Part shown: in pieces, positions 27,401 to 37,979 of the stretch
Position numbering within the stretch: the first letter of the stretch is position 1
How the letters are laid out: every line of letters starts with the position of its first letter
DNA from: Trichoplusia ni
Lineage: Eukaryota; Arthropoda; Insecta; Lepidoptera; Noctuidae
Assembly: GCF_003590095.1 (NCBI RefSeq)
Contig: NC_039480.1
Location: forward strand, 11,943,328 to 12,007,327
Reading direction: 5' to 3'
Length of the DNA: 64,000 bases
Made by a program: the position numbers and the translations under genes
The notes under the pieces: generated by a model
The model's input: the letters and a program-made list of their open reading frames with translations, nothing else
What the model was told of the DNA's origin: nothing
Databases searched by the model: none

Positions 27401-28354
27401 CAATGTATTTGACTATACAAAAATTATTTGCTTTGTATAGCACCAGCATTCGGCGGATCACCCGTGTTTGGTTCGAAGCCGGTGTTTGGGCAACCATCAG
27501 GGTTCGGGTCTCCTCCTAGCGGCGGCTTTGGTTCATCTTTTGGTGGATTCAATAAGAGTCCCAGTGGGTTCGGCGCACCTGCGGCCTTCGGCGGAGGCGC
27601 TACTTTCGGCGGTGGCGCTGCCTTTGGTGGCTCTTCGCCGGGCAAAGTGTTTGGAGGAGCAGCACCCGGTAAGTAGATTAAAAGCTTTGTTCTTGTATTC
27701 CCAAAACTGGCTACAATTATTAAAAGTACAATAATATATTTGAAGACGTTCGTTATATGTTGGTTATGCACGAGCTCTAAAGAACTGATGAAGGGTGGAA
27801 GAATCAGGGTGCCGGCCAGTGTTTTTTGACCCCCAAAAGCGCTAGATAGAATCCTGAATGCCTTAGCCTGGAATTAATGACTTTTCCTTTTTTCCTTAGT
27901 GTGGTCAATAAAAATAAAGTGATCCTAATTACTGTTCAGAAATCTAAATCAGAATAAAAAAGGGAAAAAATAGATTTTCCCACTTTTATTTCTCTTTCTC
28001 ACTCTTTTTAATATTAATTTCCACAGCCCCTAGTTTTGGTGCCCCAACACAGTCCAACGCTACATTCGAGAACCTAGCAACACAGAATACTCTTACGTTC
28101 GGGAACTTAGCTCAGCAGTCAGCGCAGCCACAACCACAGCAACCCAGTTTCAATACGTATGTATTTTATTTTTCTAATTCCATTGAAAAACAGACCTTGT
28201 GCCTCGAACAAAGAGTATATTTGTGTTTTTACATTATTTTCTAAGTACACAGTCCAGAAACAAGTTTTTCCATTTCCGCAATAATTTGTTTCTTTAAATT
28301 AAATACTTTTTATTATTCCCCAGGTCACCATCATTCAAGGCTTGGAGAGGATAA
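15420..28354 (+). CDS. Nup214: Nuclear pore protein Nup214 (CAN), 26 exons
   Basis: Exons: 15420-15458, 15660-15798, 16404-16570, 16856-17028, 17395-17609, 17800-17920, 18016-18106, 18321-18423, 18621-18774, 18995-19070, 19435-19635, 19973-20167, 20651-20820, 21385-21549, 22058-22240, 22608-22891, 23204-23305, 23626-23829, 24235-24855, 24933-25073, 25150-26263, 26345-26538, 26927-27094, 27441-27668, 28027-28156, 28324-28354. The 5409-nt CDS closes in frame (1802 aa). Residues 1-400 form a beta-propeller with the Nup214 hallmark SKYGLVFVG near residue 45. Residues 401-493 are Pro/Gln-rich and about 493-825 are charged and helical (coiled coil). From about 930, and densely from 1135, there are FG repeats (SVFG, SIFG, AFGG), ending SPSFKAWRG. 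In other animals Nup214 sits on the cytoplasmic face with Nup88, binds the exportin CRM1 through its FG tail and the mRNA-export helicase DDX19/Dbp5 through the propeller. Exon 18 uses a slightly unusual donor, gttagt. Confidence 0.95.
20371..20528 (+). mobile_element. tRNA-derived SINE, internally deleted copy
   Basis: In Nup214 intron 12. It has an A-box-like tagccgattggttgagg, a B-box-like gggttcgatcccc, and the tail ctgcgacacaagggttaaaa followed by a T run. Compared with the copy at 28894-29110, the middle of the body is missing. The tRNA-like part does not keep a clean cloverleaf, so it is not a functional tRNA gene. Confidence 0.75.
20848..21150. repeat. Dispersed repeat, probable non-LTR retrotransposon fragment
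   Basis: Begins with a T run, then 'cccactgctgggcaaagg', a sequence that I recognise as very common in lepidopteran introns. A shorter diverged relative is at 38870-38965, and a possible short remnant is at 16739-16785. The family is not assigned; an RTE-like element is my best guess. Lies in Nup214 intron 13. Confidence 0.5.
23890..24070 (-). mobile_element. Old diverged copy of the tRNA-derived SINE
   Basis: In Nup214 intron 18. Minus-strand order: head near ctcggctatccgagc, then a body resembling the 28894-29110 copy (cagaacaagg, ttcctg-like) and a degraded tail. Strongly mutated. Confidence 0.5.
26614..26705 (-). mobile_element. SINE tail fragment
   Basis: In Nup214 intron 22. Contains the tail half of the SINE seen at 28894-29110 (ggaattttatccttgtg, then gggggtattcacaaac) but lacks the tRNA-like head, so it is a 5'-truncated copy. 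Confidence 0.6.
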
Positions 28355-28464
28355 ATAAAGAAGACCGCCATCTGATCTACATAGATATAATGTCAATATT
28401 ATGGAAAGTGTTTTATATGTCAATTGTTTAATCATTGTAATCAATAATCTGCATGAGTGGTTAT

Positions 28465-28470
28465 AATAAA
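28465..28470 (+). promoter_or_regulatory. Polyadenylation signal AATAAA, Nup214
   Basis: AATAAA 111 bases after the stop codon, followed by a T-rich/GT-rich element (gtgtggtctttttttg). A closer AATAAA at 28354-28359 overlaps the stop codon. Confidence 0.65.
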
Positions 28471-28893
28471 ACATATAATCTTTTTGACGTGTGGTCTTTT
28501 TTTGTATAGATACCAACTGAAGTATCTGATAATTTTATGAGTAAATTGTGTCCTACGTAAGTTGTCCTTATAAGTCCGAATGTTCAAAATCACAAGAGGA
28601 ATTCATTAACAATGGACGTTTCCTTCAACACTTCATAAAATACTAGAGACCCACAGTAATAAACCCATTGGTTACATAAATAAAATAAACACAATTAATC
28701 AAAGAATCATCTAATGAAGACTTGCATATTTGACGCCAACTTGTGGATGAACAGAGAATTCAACTACCAGCAATCAAAACCTGCGCTCAAGCTACTACAA
28801 GATCTGTTTAAAAAAAACAATATTTTCTATCAATGACAGTATTCACCCACTCATGTACTAACTTTTGAACAAATTACAAAATAGTTTCACAAA

Positions 28894-29110
28894 CATTTTT
28901 TTTTTTAAATATCTACTCCCGCATTAAGGATTTTAATCCTTGTGTCGCGGGGGTTTCACAAACAAATCACGTGCACAAAGACACCCAGACTCAGAACAAG
29001 TATTCGTGGATCACACAAATGCTTATCCTACGCGGGGTTCGAACTCGCGTCACGACGCGCGCAGTGGGTTTGGCGTGGTAACCTCAACCACTCGGCTATG
29101 CGTGCAGCCA
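28894..29110 (-). mobile_element. tRNA-derived SINE, near full-length copy
   Basis: Read on the minus strand: head gcatagccgagtggttgagg (A box), then gagttcgaaccccgc (B box), a body with gtctgggtgtctttgtgcac, then gtgaaacccccgcgacacaagg and a terminal A/T-rich run. This is the best-preserved of at least six copies in the window. The open frames at 28940-29250 fall inside or beside it and are not genes. Confidence 0.8.
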
Positions 29111-29769
29111 TTGTCTCAATTATTCAACTCAGCCTGTCGCGATGCAAGTCGTGCCATAACGACCGTTTCACCGCTTTTCGTATCCAATCCGAGCTAACTA
29201 CTTTTTGGGACATCGGTCCATCTCATTCCCAAATAAGTAAAGTTACTTGATAAAATTTAAACCCGGTCACAGACTCAACGGTGGACTCGTTAAAGTTGAA
29301 TCGTTAGTATAACTCTCAGTGTCCGGATGCAAACTGTGCCTTCTCACGGTTTGTTAGTGACTTATCTGAATGTATAATGATTCCGAACAAAGTTTAGAAA
29401 AACTTTCGTCCGTTGGACAACTTTTTGCATGTCCTACTTACACTAATGAGCGAACGATCGAATTATTGAGAAGTCCGTGATAACTTGAGAGGCGAAGTTG
29501 AGATCTTCCCACGATTTCACGAAATATTCAATGTTTAGGCACCGACTATTTATACTTTCAGTAAGTGATCATCGTTGTTTTCATTACCTACATGAAAAAT
29601 AAGGTTTTGTCTGTGATACCTATCTGTTACACCAATATTTATATGAGTTTTTTATTATAGAAAGACAAAAGTATTATTTGACGTGTAATAGTCATCAGCT
29701 GGGCCGATCAAAACTAAATTATATGGCGGCAGCCACTATCTAAGAAGTACGTACGTCTATGCTCCTGCC

Positions 29770-30142
29770 TAGCGTTGCCAGGCGTCCGGATAAAGCCGGA
29801 CATAGATAGGCTTTTTGATTGCATGTCCGGCTAAAATAAACGGTGTTCGTCTTGTCCGGCTTTTGTTAGGCTTTTTACGATAAGTAAAATGATGAAGTTA
29901 TTTTTATTTTTAGTTAAAAATGTCTTATTTGTTCATAAATGTTTTATTATCTTGAATTTAATTTTATTGTGCAACTCAAAGAGAAAAAGTTTTTATTTTA
30001 ATAATCAAACGGACCTGATTTTACATAAAAAATTGTCGTACCTAAATCCTCAATAATATAGGGTGTCCGGCTTTTTTAACCAAATGTCCGGCCAAACTGG
30101 CTGGTCTGTCCGGCTATTAGGTTTGGCGACCTGGTAACGCTA
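29770..30142. mobile_element. hAT-like MITE with 8-bp target duplication
   Basis: 373 bp. Its ends are imperfect terminal inverted repeats, tagcgttgccaggcg at the left and the reverse complement of gcgacctggtaacgcta at the right. The element is flanked on both sides by ctcctgcc (29762-29769 and 30143-30150), an 8-bp target-site duplication as made by hAT transposases. Inside are several copies of tgtccggct near both ends, typical of hAT subterminal motifs. It has no coding capacity. Confidence 0.85.
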
Positions 30143-31663
30143 CTCCTGCCGCTGTTTTTCGCCATCCAGGCGAGAGATGCCGCAAGCAACAGCTAGTTCA
30201 TTAATTCATAGCTTTTCTACATTTAACACATTGCACTAGGAATAAAACCCGAAAAAACGAGCTCAGCAGCCGCATTAAGGACTTCTAAACTTATTACGTA
30301 AATAAACGGACAGATTCTTAATTTCATTCTCCGAAATTGGGTCATATCATATGGTACCTACTTATCTCTGATTTCCGCTATCGTAAGAAAAGCTGTATAT
30401 AAATTCACGATAAACTTCAATTATCACGGTGAGTGAGTGCGAAGTCAAAAACAAAAGCAACCAGTTCCTATTATATTCGCACAAAGGCAAGGTATACGCC
30501 GGGTGCAGGTGTTGGTATAAACAAAACTTGTTCCTCTTAATGGCTTGCATTTATCTTGCCTGCAATTACAACGGGGCTTTTAGCACCTCAAGATTGAACT
30601 CATTACACCGAGACAACGACTTTTTGTCTTTTTCTGACAAAGCCTTATTACGAAACAAACGAAATTGGTACGTATGTTGGACTTTTGAATTTTACCCAAC
30701 ACATGGCTACTATTATCCGACTTCGTTAAAGAGGGTAAGGCTTTAACCAACAACTACTAGCGGGCGAAGCTGCGAGCAGCAGCTAATATTTTATAATGAG
30801 CTTAGTAACTAATTGCCAACTTATATTTGAGTGTAATCCCTTTATACCCAGTATACCCACGTAACTATTACAAACGTAGGTATTTCGAATGTTCTGCGTA
30901 CAAACATTTTATGACGACCATTCAGTTTGCACCATCAAATGCAATTAATTTCGTCCGGAACATGAAAATGGCTGCTACATAAATGTGAAGTAGACACAAG
31001 GGCTCTCTGTCATCATAAGGACCGACGTTTCACGCGAGCACGAGTCAATTTTTCGGATAAAATTCAATTGCATTTAAGTACCCACCCAATACTGTTACAG
31101 CCCAACTAAATGAAGGACAAGTTTCGTTCTTGAAATTGGAAATGTACGATCACGAAATGTATTTGAATTATTTCTGCGACTGGGGTTGTTCCGGAAATTG
31201 AACTAGTATCAAAATATTGGACGAGTCTGGCTGGTAGTGGTTAGAGCGATGATTAAAATGAAATGTATGGCATGCATGCTAGATTAATAAATGATCCTTA
31301 TTGCAATAGTTAGTTGTTGTAGACGGTAAAATTCTGCCCAATAGTACAACAATCTTAATTAAATAGTTATAGTTAGGTATAAAAAATAGGTATTATAAAA
31401 AGCACTGAATATTTGTTCAAAAAATTAAAATTGGATCGTGAGATCGATTGCCAAAAAATATCGAACACGTGTTTTCGCGTAAGTACAAATAACAATACGT
31501 TTCACATATTTGTATCGTTTTATCCTCGTAATTTTTGGTTGGATTTAATAAAACAAATCCATCAAAATGTAATCACTTTTATAATCTAGCCTAATTTTTT
31601 TTCTTATTACCCTATCCATAGGGATTTGTATTTATCAAGTATAAATGCAAATCAAGTTCATCC

Positions 31664-32417
31664 AATAAATTAATATAGGCACCTTGTTCGACGACACAAC
31701 TTTCCGTCTCGCTGCTGCCTTAAGACTAGGTGCTTCATCTTGTTCTCCGCATCGCTGCCACTGTGGTGAAGTAGTCAACAGCCTCGGACACCACGGTCTA
31801 TCATGCAGCCGTAGTGCAGGTCGCATGGCTCGTCACGCGAATATTAATGACATTATCCGTCGAGCTCTTGTTGCCGTCGGCGTACCTGCTGTATTAGAAC
31901 CTAATGGTTTGGTACGCGATGATGGTATGTCTTTGTTCCCTTAGAAGAAGGGCAGGCCTTTAGTGTGGGACGCCACTTCTGTCGATACTCTTGCGCCATC
32001 TCACCTTCCCGGCTCTTCGAGCTGCGCTGGCTCTGCTGCCGCGGCTGCTGAAAACCTCAAACGGCGCAAATTATGGTAATCTAGTTGGTGGTTAATTCTT
32101 TGAGCCGTTTAGGGTTGAAACTTTTGGGCCGTGGGGGCCGAGTGCCAAAACGGTTTTTAAAGACCTAGCAAAGCGTCTCGTTGACACTTCTCGTGACCCA
32201 AAGGCTGGCTTTTACCTCGCTCAGAGGATTAGCATTGCCATTCAACGTGGCAATGCTGCCAGCCTTTTGGGCGCACTCCCAGCCGGCAGCGATGCCGATG
32301 AATTTTTTGATGCATTGATTTAATTATTGTTTATGTTTTTTTTTTGTATATAGCAAATGATTGTACTGTAAATATTTAACTCTGTAAAATTGTAAAGAAC
32401 ATTGAAAATAAATTAAT
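31664..32417 (+). mobile_element. 5'-truncated non-LTR insertion with candidate 11-bp target duplication
   Basis: The dead ORF fragment is flanked by aataaattaat at 31664-31674 and again at 32407-32417, consistent with a target-site duplication from target-primed insertion. The low complexity of the motif leaves some chance of coincidence. Confidence 0.6.
31684..32323 (+). pseudogene. Broken 3' end of a retrotransposon ORF (C-terminal domain of a non-LTR element)
   Basis: The first 86 codons carry a Cys/His cluster (CSPHRCHCG, then LGHHGLSC) and NINDIIRRALV, which I recognise from lepidopteran reverse-transcriptase ORFs. The frame is broken by an in-frame TAG near 31942, a frameshift near 32070 and another stop soon after. 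The conserved tail then resumes (KTVFKDLAKRLVDTSRDPKA) and ends DADEFFDALI at 32323. The element is 5'-truncated; the reverse-transcriptase core is absent. Confidence 0.8.
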
Positions 32418-32572
32418 GCTTATTCAATTGAATTATTTCTACTACTATTATGATGAAGTAATTCTGCCTGGCTGGTTCGACTATTTGTTTACTGACTTGC
32501 CCTGTATGTAGATACTAAACTGATTTTTACAGGATACCTCCAAAATAAGACAGAGGTCAGACTATTTTTAAC

Positions 32573-32650
32573 CCCGAACGCAAAAAGAATGATATTATTA
32601 GTCTCTGTCATCGAAGCACCCGAAAGAGCTCTATATATATAGATAGAATG
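32573..32650. repeat. Short dispersed repeat remnant
   Basis: Contains accccgaacgcaaaaagaa, which resembles a fragment often seen repeated in moth genomes. Too short to assign. Confidence 0.3.
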
Positions 32651-32980
32651 TATGTACCGTAGTTAAATATTAGAACTGTGATTTGGGATGTCTTTGTATC
32701 TAACAATCTAATAAATTGAATGAAATACCAAAAACTAGTTGTTTATGGTTAAAACCTATGGTTGTACAACCCTACAACTGTCTATATCTGACTGTCAAGT
32801 CAACGCTGTCATTCAGCTGATTTCAGCTGTCTGTGCATTGTTTAGTGATTCACAGCGACAAAAAATCTAAAGGAATTAAATAATATTATTATTAAATACG
32901 ATAAACTACGTGACACTATAACGTTTAAACAATATGCACTAATTAAATTGGACTTCAAATGAGAGAATTGTGAGATCACA

Positions 32981-34261
32981 ATGTCACGAATACACTTCGT
33001 GCATATTTGTTTCGTGTTACTATATTCCAGTGTTGGGGCTTCAGATGAGTCGAAAAGTGATAAAGCCGTAGACTGTAGCACGCTGCGGTTAGGACAGTTC
33101 ATATGTCCCGATCCTAACATAGATCAAATTAGTCCAGAGACACAACAGTTTAAAGGATGTGTTAAAGGAAAAGAAATCCCATCTGAAGGTGAAGCAGACG
33201 GTAAATAATCAAACAAATTATGCTTACGTACTTCTTAAAATAATTATATTTGAATGCTACAAGTATTAATCGTTTATTAATTAATTTCAGTTTTATGTCT
33301 GGCTGCAGAAGGTATTATTTGCAATGAGACAAATAATTCGACATTTACGAGAAAGTTGCCATGTAAATGGACGTAAGTGTTATACCAATATTGAGTTTAC
33401 AATCTTATACTGATAAAAGAATGTGCAAGGAAGAGGGGGATAGAGTTTGTGGTTGGTAGGGGTGCAGACTACAAACTTTTCATCAGTCAGTAGTGATTAG
33501 GTTGTGCTTCTAGCTTGAAAGGTACTAAACAATTGCCCTCTGATTACAATTACCTACTCATAACCAGCCTATCATTTTAACTGGATCAACATACGTATTT
33601 AATGCACAATCTTTAATACAGCCAACCAAAAGATTGTTCTCTACAATCACTCAAAAATGTTTTTTTTTTCAGGAATGGATACTCTTTGGAGATAGCTCTC
33701 CTTCTTTCAGTGTTTCTTGGTATGTTTGGCTTGGATAGGTTCTATCTTGGATACCCTGGTATGGGATTAGCCAAGCTGTGTACTTTAGGATTCATGTTCT
33801 TAGGACAGCTATTGGATGTCATTCTTATTGCTGCACAGGTATGTTTCAATTGTTTGTATATTTCTTTTTTTGATATTTTATAAGTTAAAGCAAGGCATTC
33901 TAGTAAAAAAATCTTGGATGCAAAATCCTGTTTGGTTGCACAGCATAGTAATTGCCACTCATAAATTATAAGCATGAAAAAAATCAACACTAGCTGATAG
34001 TAGTTATACAGTCAGTGTTTCACTATCACAATTTGTAAACTACAAAACTGTCATAAATTTCTATAGACAAATTACCATTTCTACCTTATAAAGAATACTA
34101 ATATATACTATTATTTCACCTACCTTTTCTTTTTCCAGGTATTGGGCCCAGCTGATGGCTCAGCATATGTAATACCTTACTACGGAGCAGGTATCACAGT
34201 TATCCGCAGCACAAATGAGACATACCTGCTTCCCCAGGCTGACTGGCACAACATCACCTGA
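32981..34261 (+). CDS. TM2D1: TM2 domain-containing protein 1 homologue, 4 exons
   Basis: Exons: 32981-33200, 33291-33372, 33673-33838, 34139-34261; the CDS is 591 nt (196 aa). A hydrophobic N-terminal signal (MSRIHFVHICFVLLYSS) is followed by a Cys-containing luminal/extracellular region (DCSTLRLGQFICPDPNI, VLCLAAEGIICNE, LPCKWTNGYS). Then comes the TM2 module: a first membrane helix, the DRF motif in GMFGLDRFYLGYPGMGLAK, and a second helix. The tail VLGPADGSAYVIPYYG is conserved in TM2D1. In Drosophila the three TM2D genes act in embryonic Notch signalling, TM2D1 being the gene I recall as biscotti. Assignment to TM2D1 rather than TM2D2/3 rests on the GQFIC and GPADGS..Y..YYG motifs. The 3' UTR is about 540 bases. 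Confidence 0.93.
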
Positions 34262-34796
34262 CAGTGGGGTACAATATCATTTGAGATAGACGAAGATTAT
34301 GAGTGGACTTGACTTTCTGTGGTACAAGTACTAAACTGTGTTGTGTGATGAGAAATACTATATTAGATTTAAGACTGAGGTGAGGTGTACAGTGATTTAT
34401 AAGGTTGAAAATTAGGGACAATTTATGCTACAGCAGAATCTGTGGTATAATTCCTTATTAAAGAATTATGACCCTTAAATATTTAAGATACAGTGTATTG
34501 CTGTACATAATAATTTATTGGTCAGAGTTTGCTGTTGTATAAATGAGCCCTTTGAGACTTATCAACATAAACAATCTTCTTCATCTGAAAAAGAGACATT
34601 AAATGAGACTAAAAACAAATTAACTTAACTGAGTATTGCAATAAATATTATATTGATTAAATTTATAGCCAAATGTAAATTTATCATAGAGACATAGTGA
34701 TATTAGATGAAAATTACACACTTATCAATGTTCCTTCTAGATTATGCCCTAATACAATCTTTTGTTTAACTTCTAAATGTAATTTGTTGTACTGTA

Positions 34797-34802
34797 AATA
34801 AA
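34797..34802 (+). promoter_or_regulatory. Polyadenylation signal AATAAA, TM2D1
   Basis: AATAAA 536 bases downstream of the stop codon; a second occurs at 34881-34886. The convergent ECSIT gene ends about 300-400 bases further on. Confidence 0.55.
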
Positions 34803-35189
34803 ATATGGTAAAAGTCACTTTCAATATTGTAATAGATTGGTTTAATGTTAACAAAGATACCAATTAAAATGTTGAATTGTAATAAAACCAGGGGTTTAAA
34901 ACATAACGTTTTATTTTACTACACAAACCACCAGTTTCTGAAAGGCTGATTGACACAAGATTTTCTCTTGTCAAACTTTATTGCATGTTCTATGATTAGT
35001 ACATGAGCTAACAGTTGGCATTTACCTGCAAAATTCTCTTTTGTAGGCGTTTAATAAGCGTGTGCGCTTGCGCAGCATATGGACGCCACGACAAAGGAAC
35101 GTGATCAGTAGGCATTAGGTAACACTGGCAATATAAATTGATCATCCTTTCAGAAACCGGGAGTCACTCTACTTAATTAAATATGAACA

Positions 35190-35195
35190 TTTATT
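35190..35195 (-). promoter_or_regulatory. Polyadenylation signal AATAAA overlapping the ECSIT stop
   Basis: Minus-strand AATAAA overlaps the stop codon (35191-35193). If used, the 3' UTR would be very short; no stronger signal was noted in the next 150 bases. Confidence 0.4.
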
Positions 35196-37198
35196 GAGCC
35201 CTACTTTCTTCTTCTGGTATGGCTGGTTGTGTTTCTGCGATGGACAAGTCATTGGGTGGGGCAGTAAGTGTGAATATCACTGGAAGAGTTGATAACAATG
35301 GGTTGCCATGTTTTTCTAGCAATCTAATCCATGAGAGAAGAGAATCTCTTGATGATGTACCTGAAATTGGGAGAATAAGATATGTAACAACATCAGAAAG
35401 TGATTGCATAGGCGCGCTTACTGCCAGTCTGTCAGCCCGAGAGTGGCGTGATTGTTCTACAACGGTAGTAACTTATATTACCGTAAAAGGTGGTGATATG
35501 CTCTGTGGAAAGTTGCTGTAATGCAAGCGAGACGCCCTTACGCACGATTTAGAGCCATCTCGCTTTCTCAGTTTGAAGCTCATTTCTTGAGCAGGTGGTA
35601 AAAATTCACGAATACCAAATAATGATTGATTATAAGTTGGAGGGTTATGTTATACTACTTAAAATGCATGCAAACATGTAATAGGGAATTTTCATGAAGA
35701 TGAGAGGTCAATAAATTGATAGTTGACAGATACCTGTAGCGCACAGTGAGATAATGGTACCATCATCTTGTTCATGTACTGTCTGTCTTACAGCTGGTAG
35801 TGTAGTTTTACCTACCAGTCCTGGTATTCCAAGGGGTTTGGGTATGTTAGAAACATCTGAAAATATCATACACTTATATGAATTTCACAAAAAAAATACT
35901 TGTATGTTTTAATTTCGCGTATGATCTTTTCCAAGTAGGCGACCCACATAAATCTTCTACAATACCAGTTTTTTTTTCTCAAGCAATACATTACATTAGA
36001 GGTATCTTACCATCATCATCAGTATCATCTTTGAGTTCGGGCCTTGTCTTTCCAAGAAGCATAAAGTATGTGACCACTTGGTCCCTCAGGTACACATTGA
36101 AGGGCCCTCTCACTACTAAAGGCTCATCTGCTGGTTGTTCAGATAGCAGGATCTTCTGAGACTCGCTCTGTGCACTTATAATCCAAGTCTTATCTAAACT
36201 AGCTTCAATTTCTTCTGTCTGACAAAAATTTGGGGTGTTTAGTATTATAGTAAAGTTTCTATTTTGTAAACATATTGTAGACTGGTAAAATAAAATCTTG
36301 AAAAAAAAATGTTTTTTTCAAAGAATTTATTACCCAGGATAAAGCAATTAAACTGATGGTTCATTGGTCATTGGGTTATATTAATAATTTTAGCCTTTAA
36401 CTTTGAAAACTACCTATATTAAGGAATCACTATAAAAATTTTTGTTATAAAAACATTGAAAACAATTATCACCTGCCATAACTCAATTTTCCTGTCTGGA
36501 TCAACAGAAGTGATTCTTTCAATCGCAAGTCTTGCAAGTTCCAATGTATCATTGGGTAGTTCATCAGGTAAATGCCAAGGGCTCAGGTTCCTGAACTTGG
36601 GCATCCAATACATCATGCGCCAGTACTTCCGAAGAGGTATCCCTCGAGTGCCAAACACATTTAGCAGCATCTGTTCCATCTCGGTGTCAGGCATTACTTC
36701 TATACTTTCAAAGAAAAGGAATATATTACTTACTTATCCATCAAAAGTAAACATTAATGAGTTTAAATTAATAAAGATATCATAGAATAGCGAAAAATGT
36801 AAACAATAAGTACTGTTATCTTCCATTTGTTCCAGTAAATCAACGGCGCACTGCTGCTGTTTAGGATAATGCATAAATTCCGATTGGAAAATGTTAGAAG
36901 GGATAAATTTTCCTTTGGGCAGCACGTCAACTAAAGCCTTATACACCTCTAGGTCTTTCTGTACACCAAACTCTTTCATTCTTGCTAAGGCAGCATAAAT
37001 AAATTCAACATGACCGCGTCTTCTTGTGTCCCTGACTTCGAACATTTTTATAACCTTTAGATAATTCTTTTTGTCTTTCTTTGGCATTGAGTAGAACGGG
37101 TCATGAACTGTAACTCGCTTTTCTGAACTTTCCCAGCGTTTTAACATCATATTATAAGGTCTAGTTTTCAAAATGTTACTCAATATTTTCGTTGCCAT
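35191..37198 (-). CDS. ECSIT: ECSIT homologue (mitochondrial complex I assembly / Toll signalling adaptor), 5 exons
   Basis: Exons on the minus strand: 37198-36814, 36699-36473, 36218-36011, 35856-35734, 35360-35191; the CDS is 1113 nt (370 aa), all GT-AG. The N-terminus is basic and lacks early acidic residues (MATKILSNILKTRPYNMMLKR), fitting a mitochondrial presequence. Family hallmarks are RRGHVEFIYAALARMKEFG, FMHYPKQQQCAVDLLEQMED, LRKYWRMMYWMPKF, EPLVVRGPFNVYLRDQVVTY and DGTIISLCATG. In mammals ECSIT acts in complex I assembly and links TRAF6 to MEKK1 in Toll/IL-1 signalling; in insects it is placed in Toll signalling. The C-terminal tail after LLEKHGNPLLSTLPVIFTLT is short and acidic. 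It is convergent with TM2D1 and divergent from the gene at 37980. Confidence 0.94.
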
Positions 37199-37979
37199 TT
37201 TAGGTTATGTTTATCGGGGGTTTCTACTGACTATGAACTACAAACTAAAATGTACTGTGTACGTATATTTTGCTACAGTAATAAATACTTAATAACTATG
37301 TACATAGCTAATTATTTTAATATCGATTGTTTCACTAAAGTAATAAGCTGAAACCAAGGGAAAATTGACAGCCTTCTTTGATGAATTACAGTTTGACATG
37401 ACACTGCCGAATGACAAGCATAGAGTTTTATTTTTATTTGAGTTTTGGTTTTTCAGGACAGATGTTTTTCTTCATAGATGGAGTAAAAGTAAGAAATAAT
37501 TTTGTTTTAAAATATTGTTGTATCAGTTTCTATATTTTTTTATATAGAGAATATTGAAAAATGTATGTATATGGTTGTTTATTGTTGATCAGAATAGGCT
37601 TGGCGATGCTTCGGCAAGTGCGAGATCAGATAAGGTTTTTCATTCAACTGGTTCACGCTATCGTACATTCATTCGCTTCATTCCCTTTCCATTTCCCGCG
37701 GCATTTATGTCATTCGTTCTTCAACCAGTTGAAATAAATATAGAGGAGGAGTCGGATGTGCTGCGATTAAAACTTTCAAAATTACGTATTTAGATACGAA
37801 AATACTGAAAGTGACTTCAACTCCTAACTTATGAGTTTTTCTGTGTAGTTTTATTAATGGCCACGTAGTTTTTATGTCTTTTGTTATACTGAAGTGAAAG
37901 AAACTTACTTTTAAAACTTATAATTAAACAAATGGTAAAATTTAACAATAGTTAAAAGAAAGTGCAGTTGATTTCCAAG
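37199..37979. other. Divergent intergenic region between ECSIT and the secreted-protein gene
   Basis: 780 bp between oppositely oriented start codons, so both promoters should lie here. An open frame at 37554-37793 (79 codons) has no homology that I recognise and probably falls in 5' UTR or promoter sequence. Confidence 0.55.
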
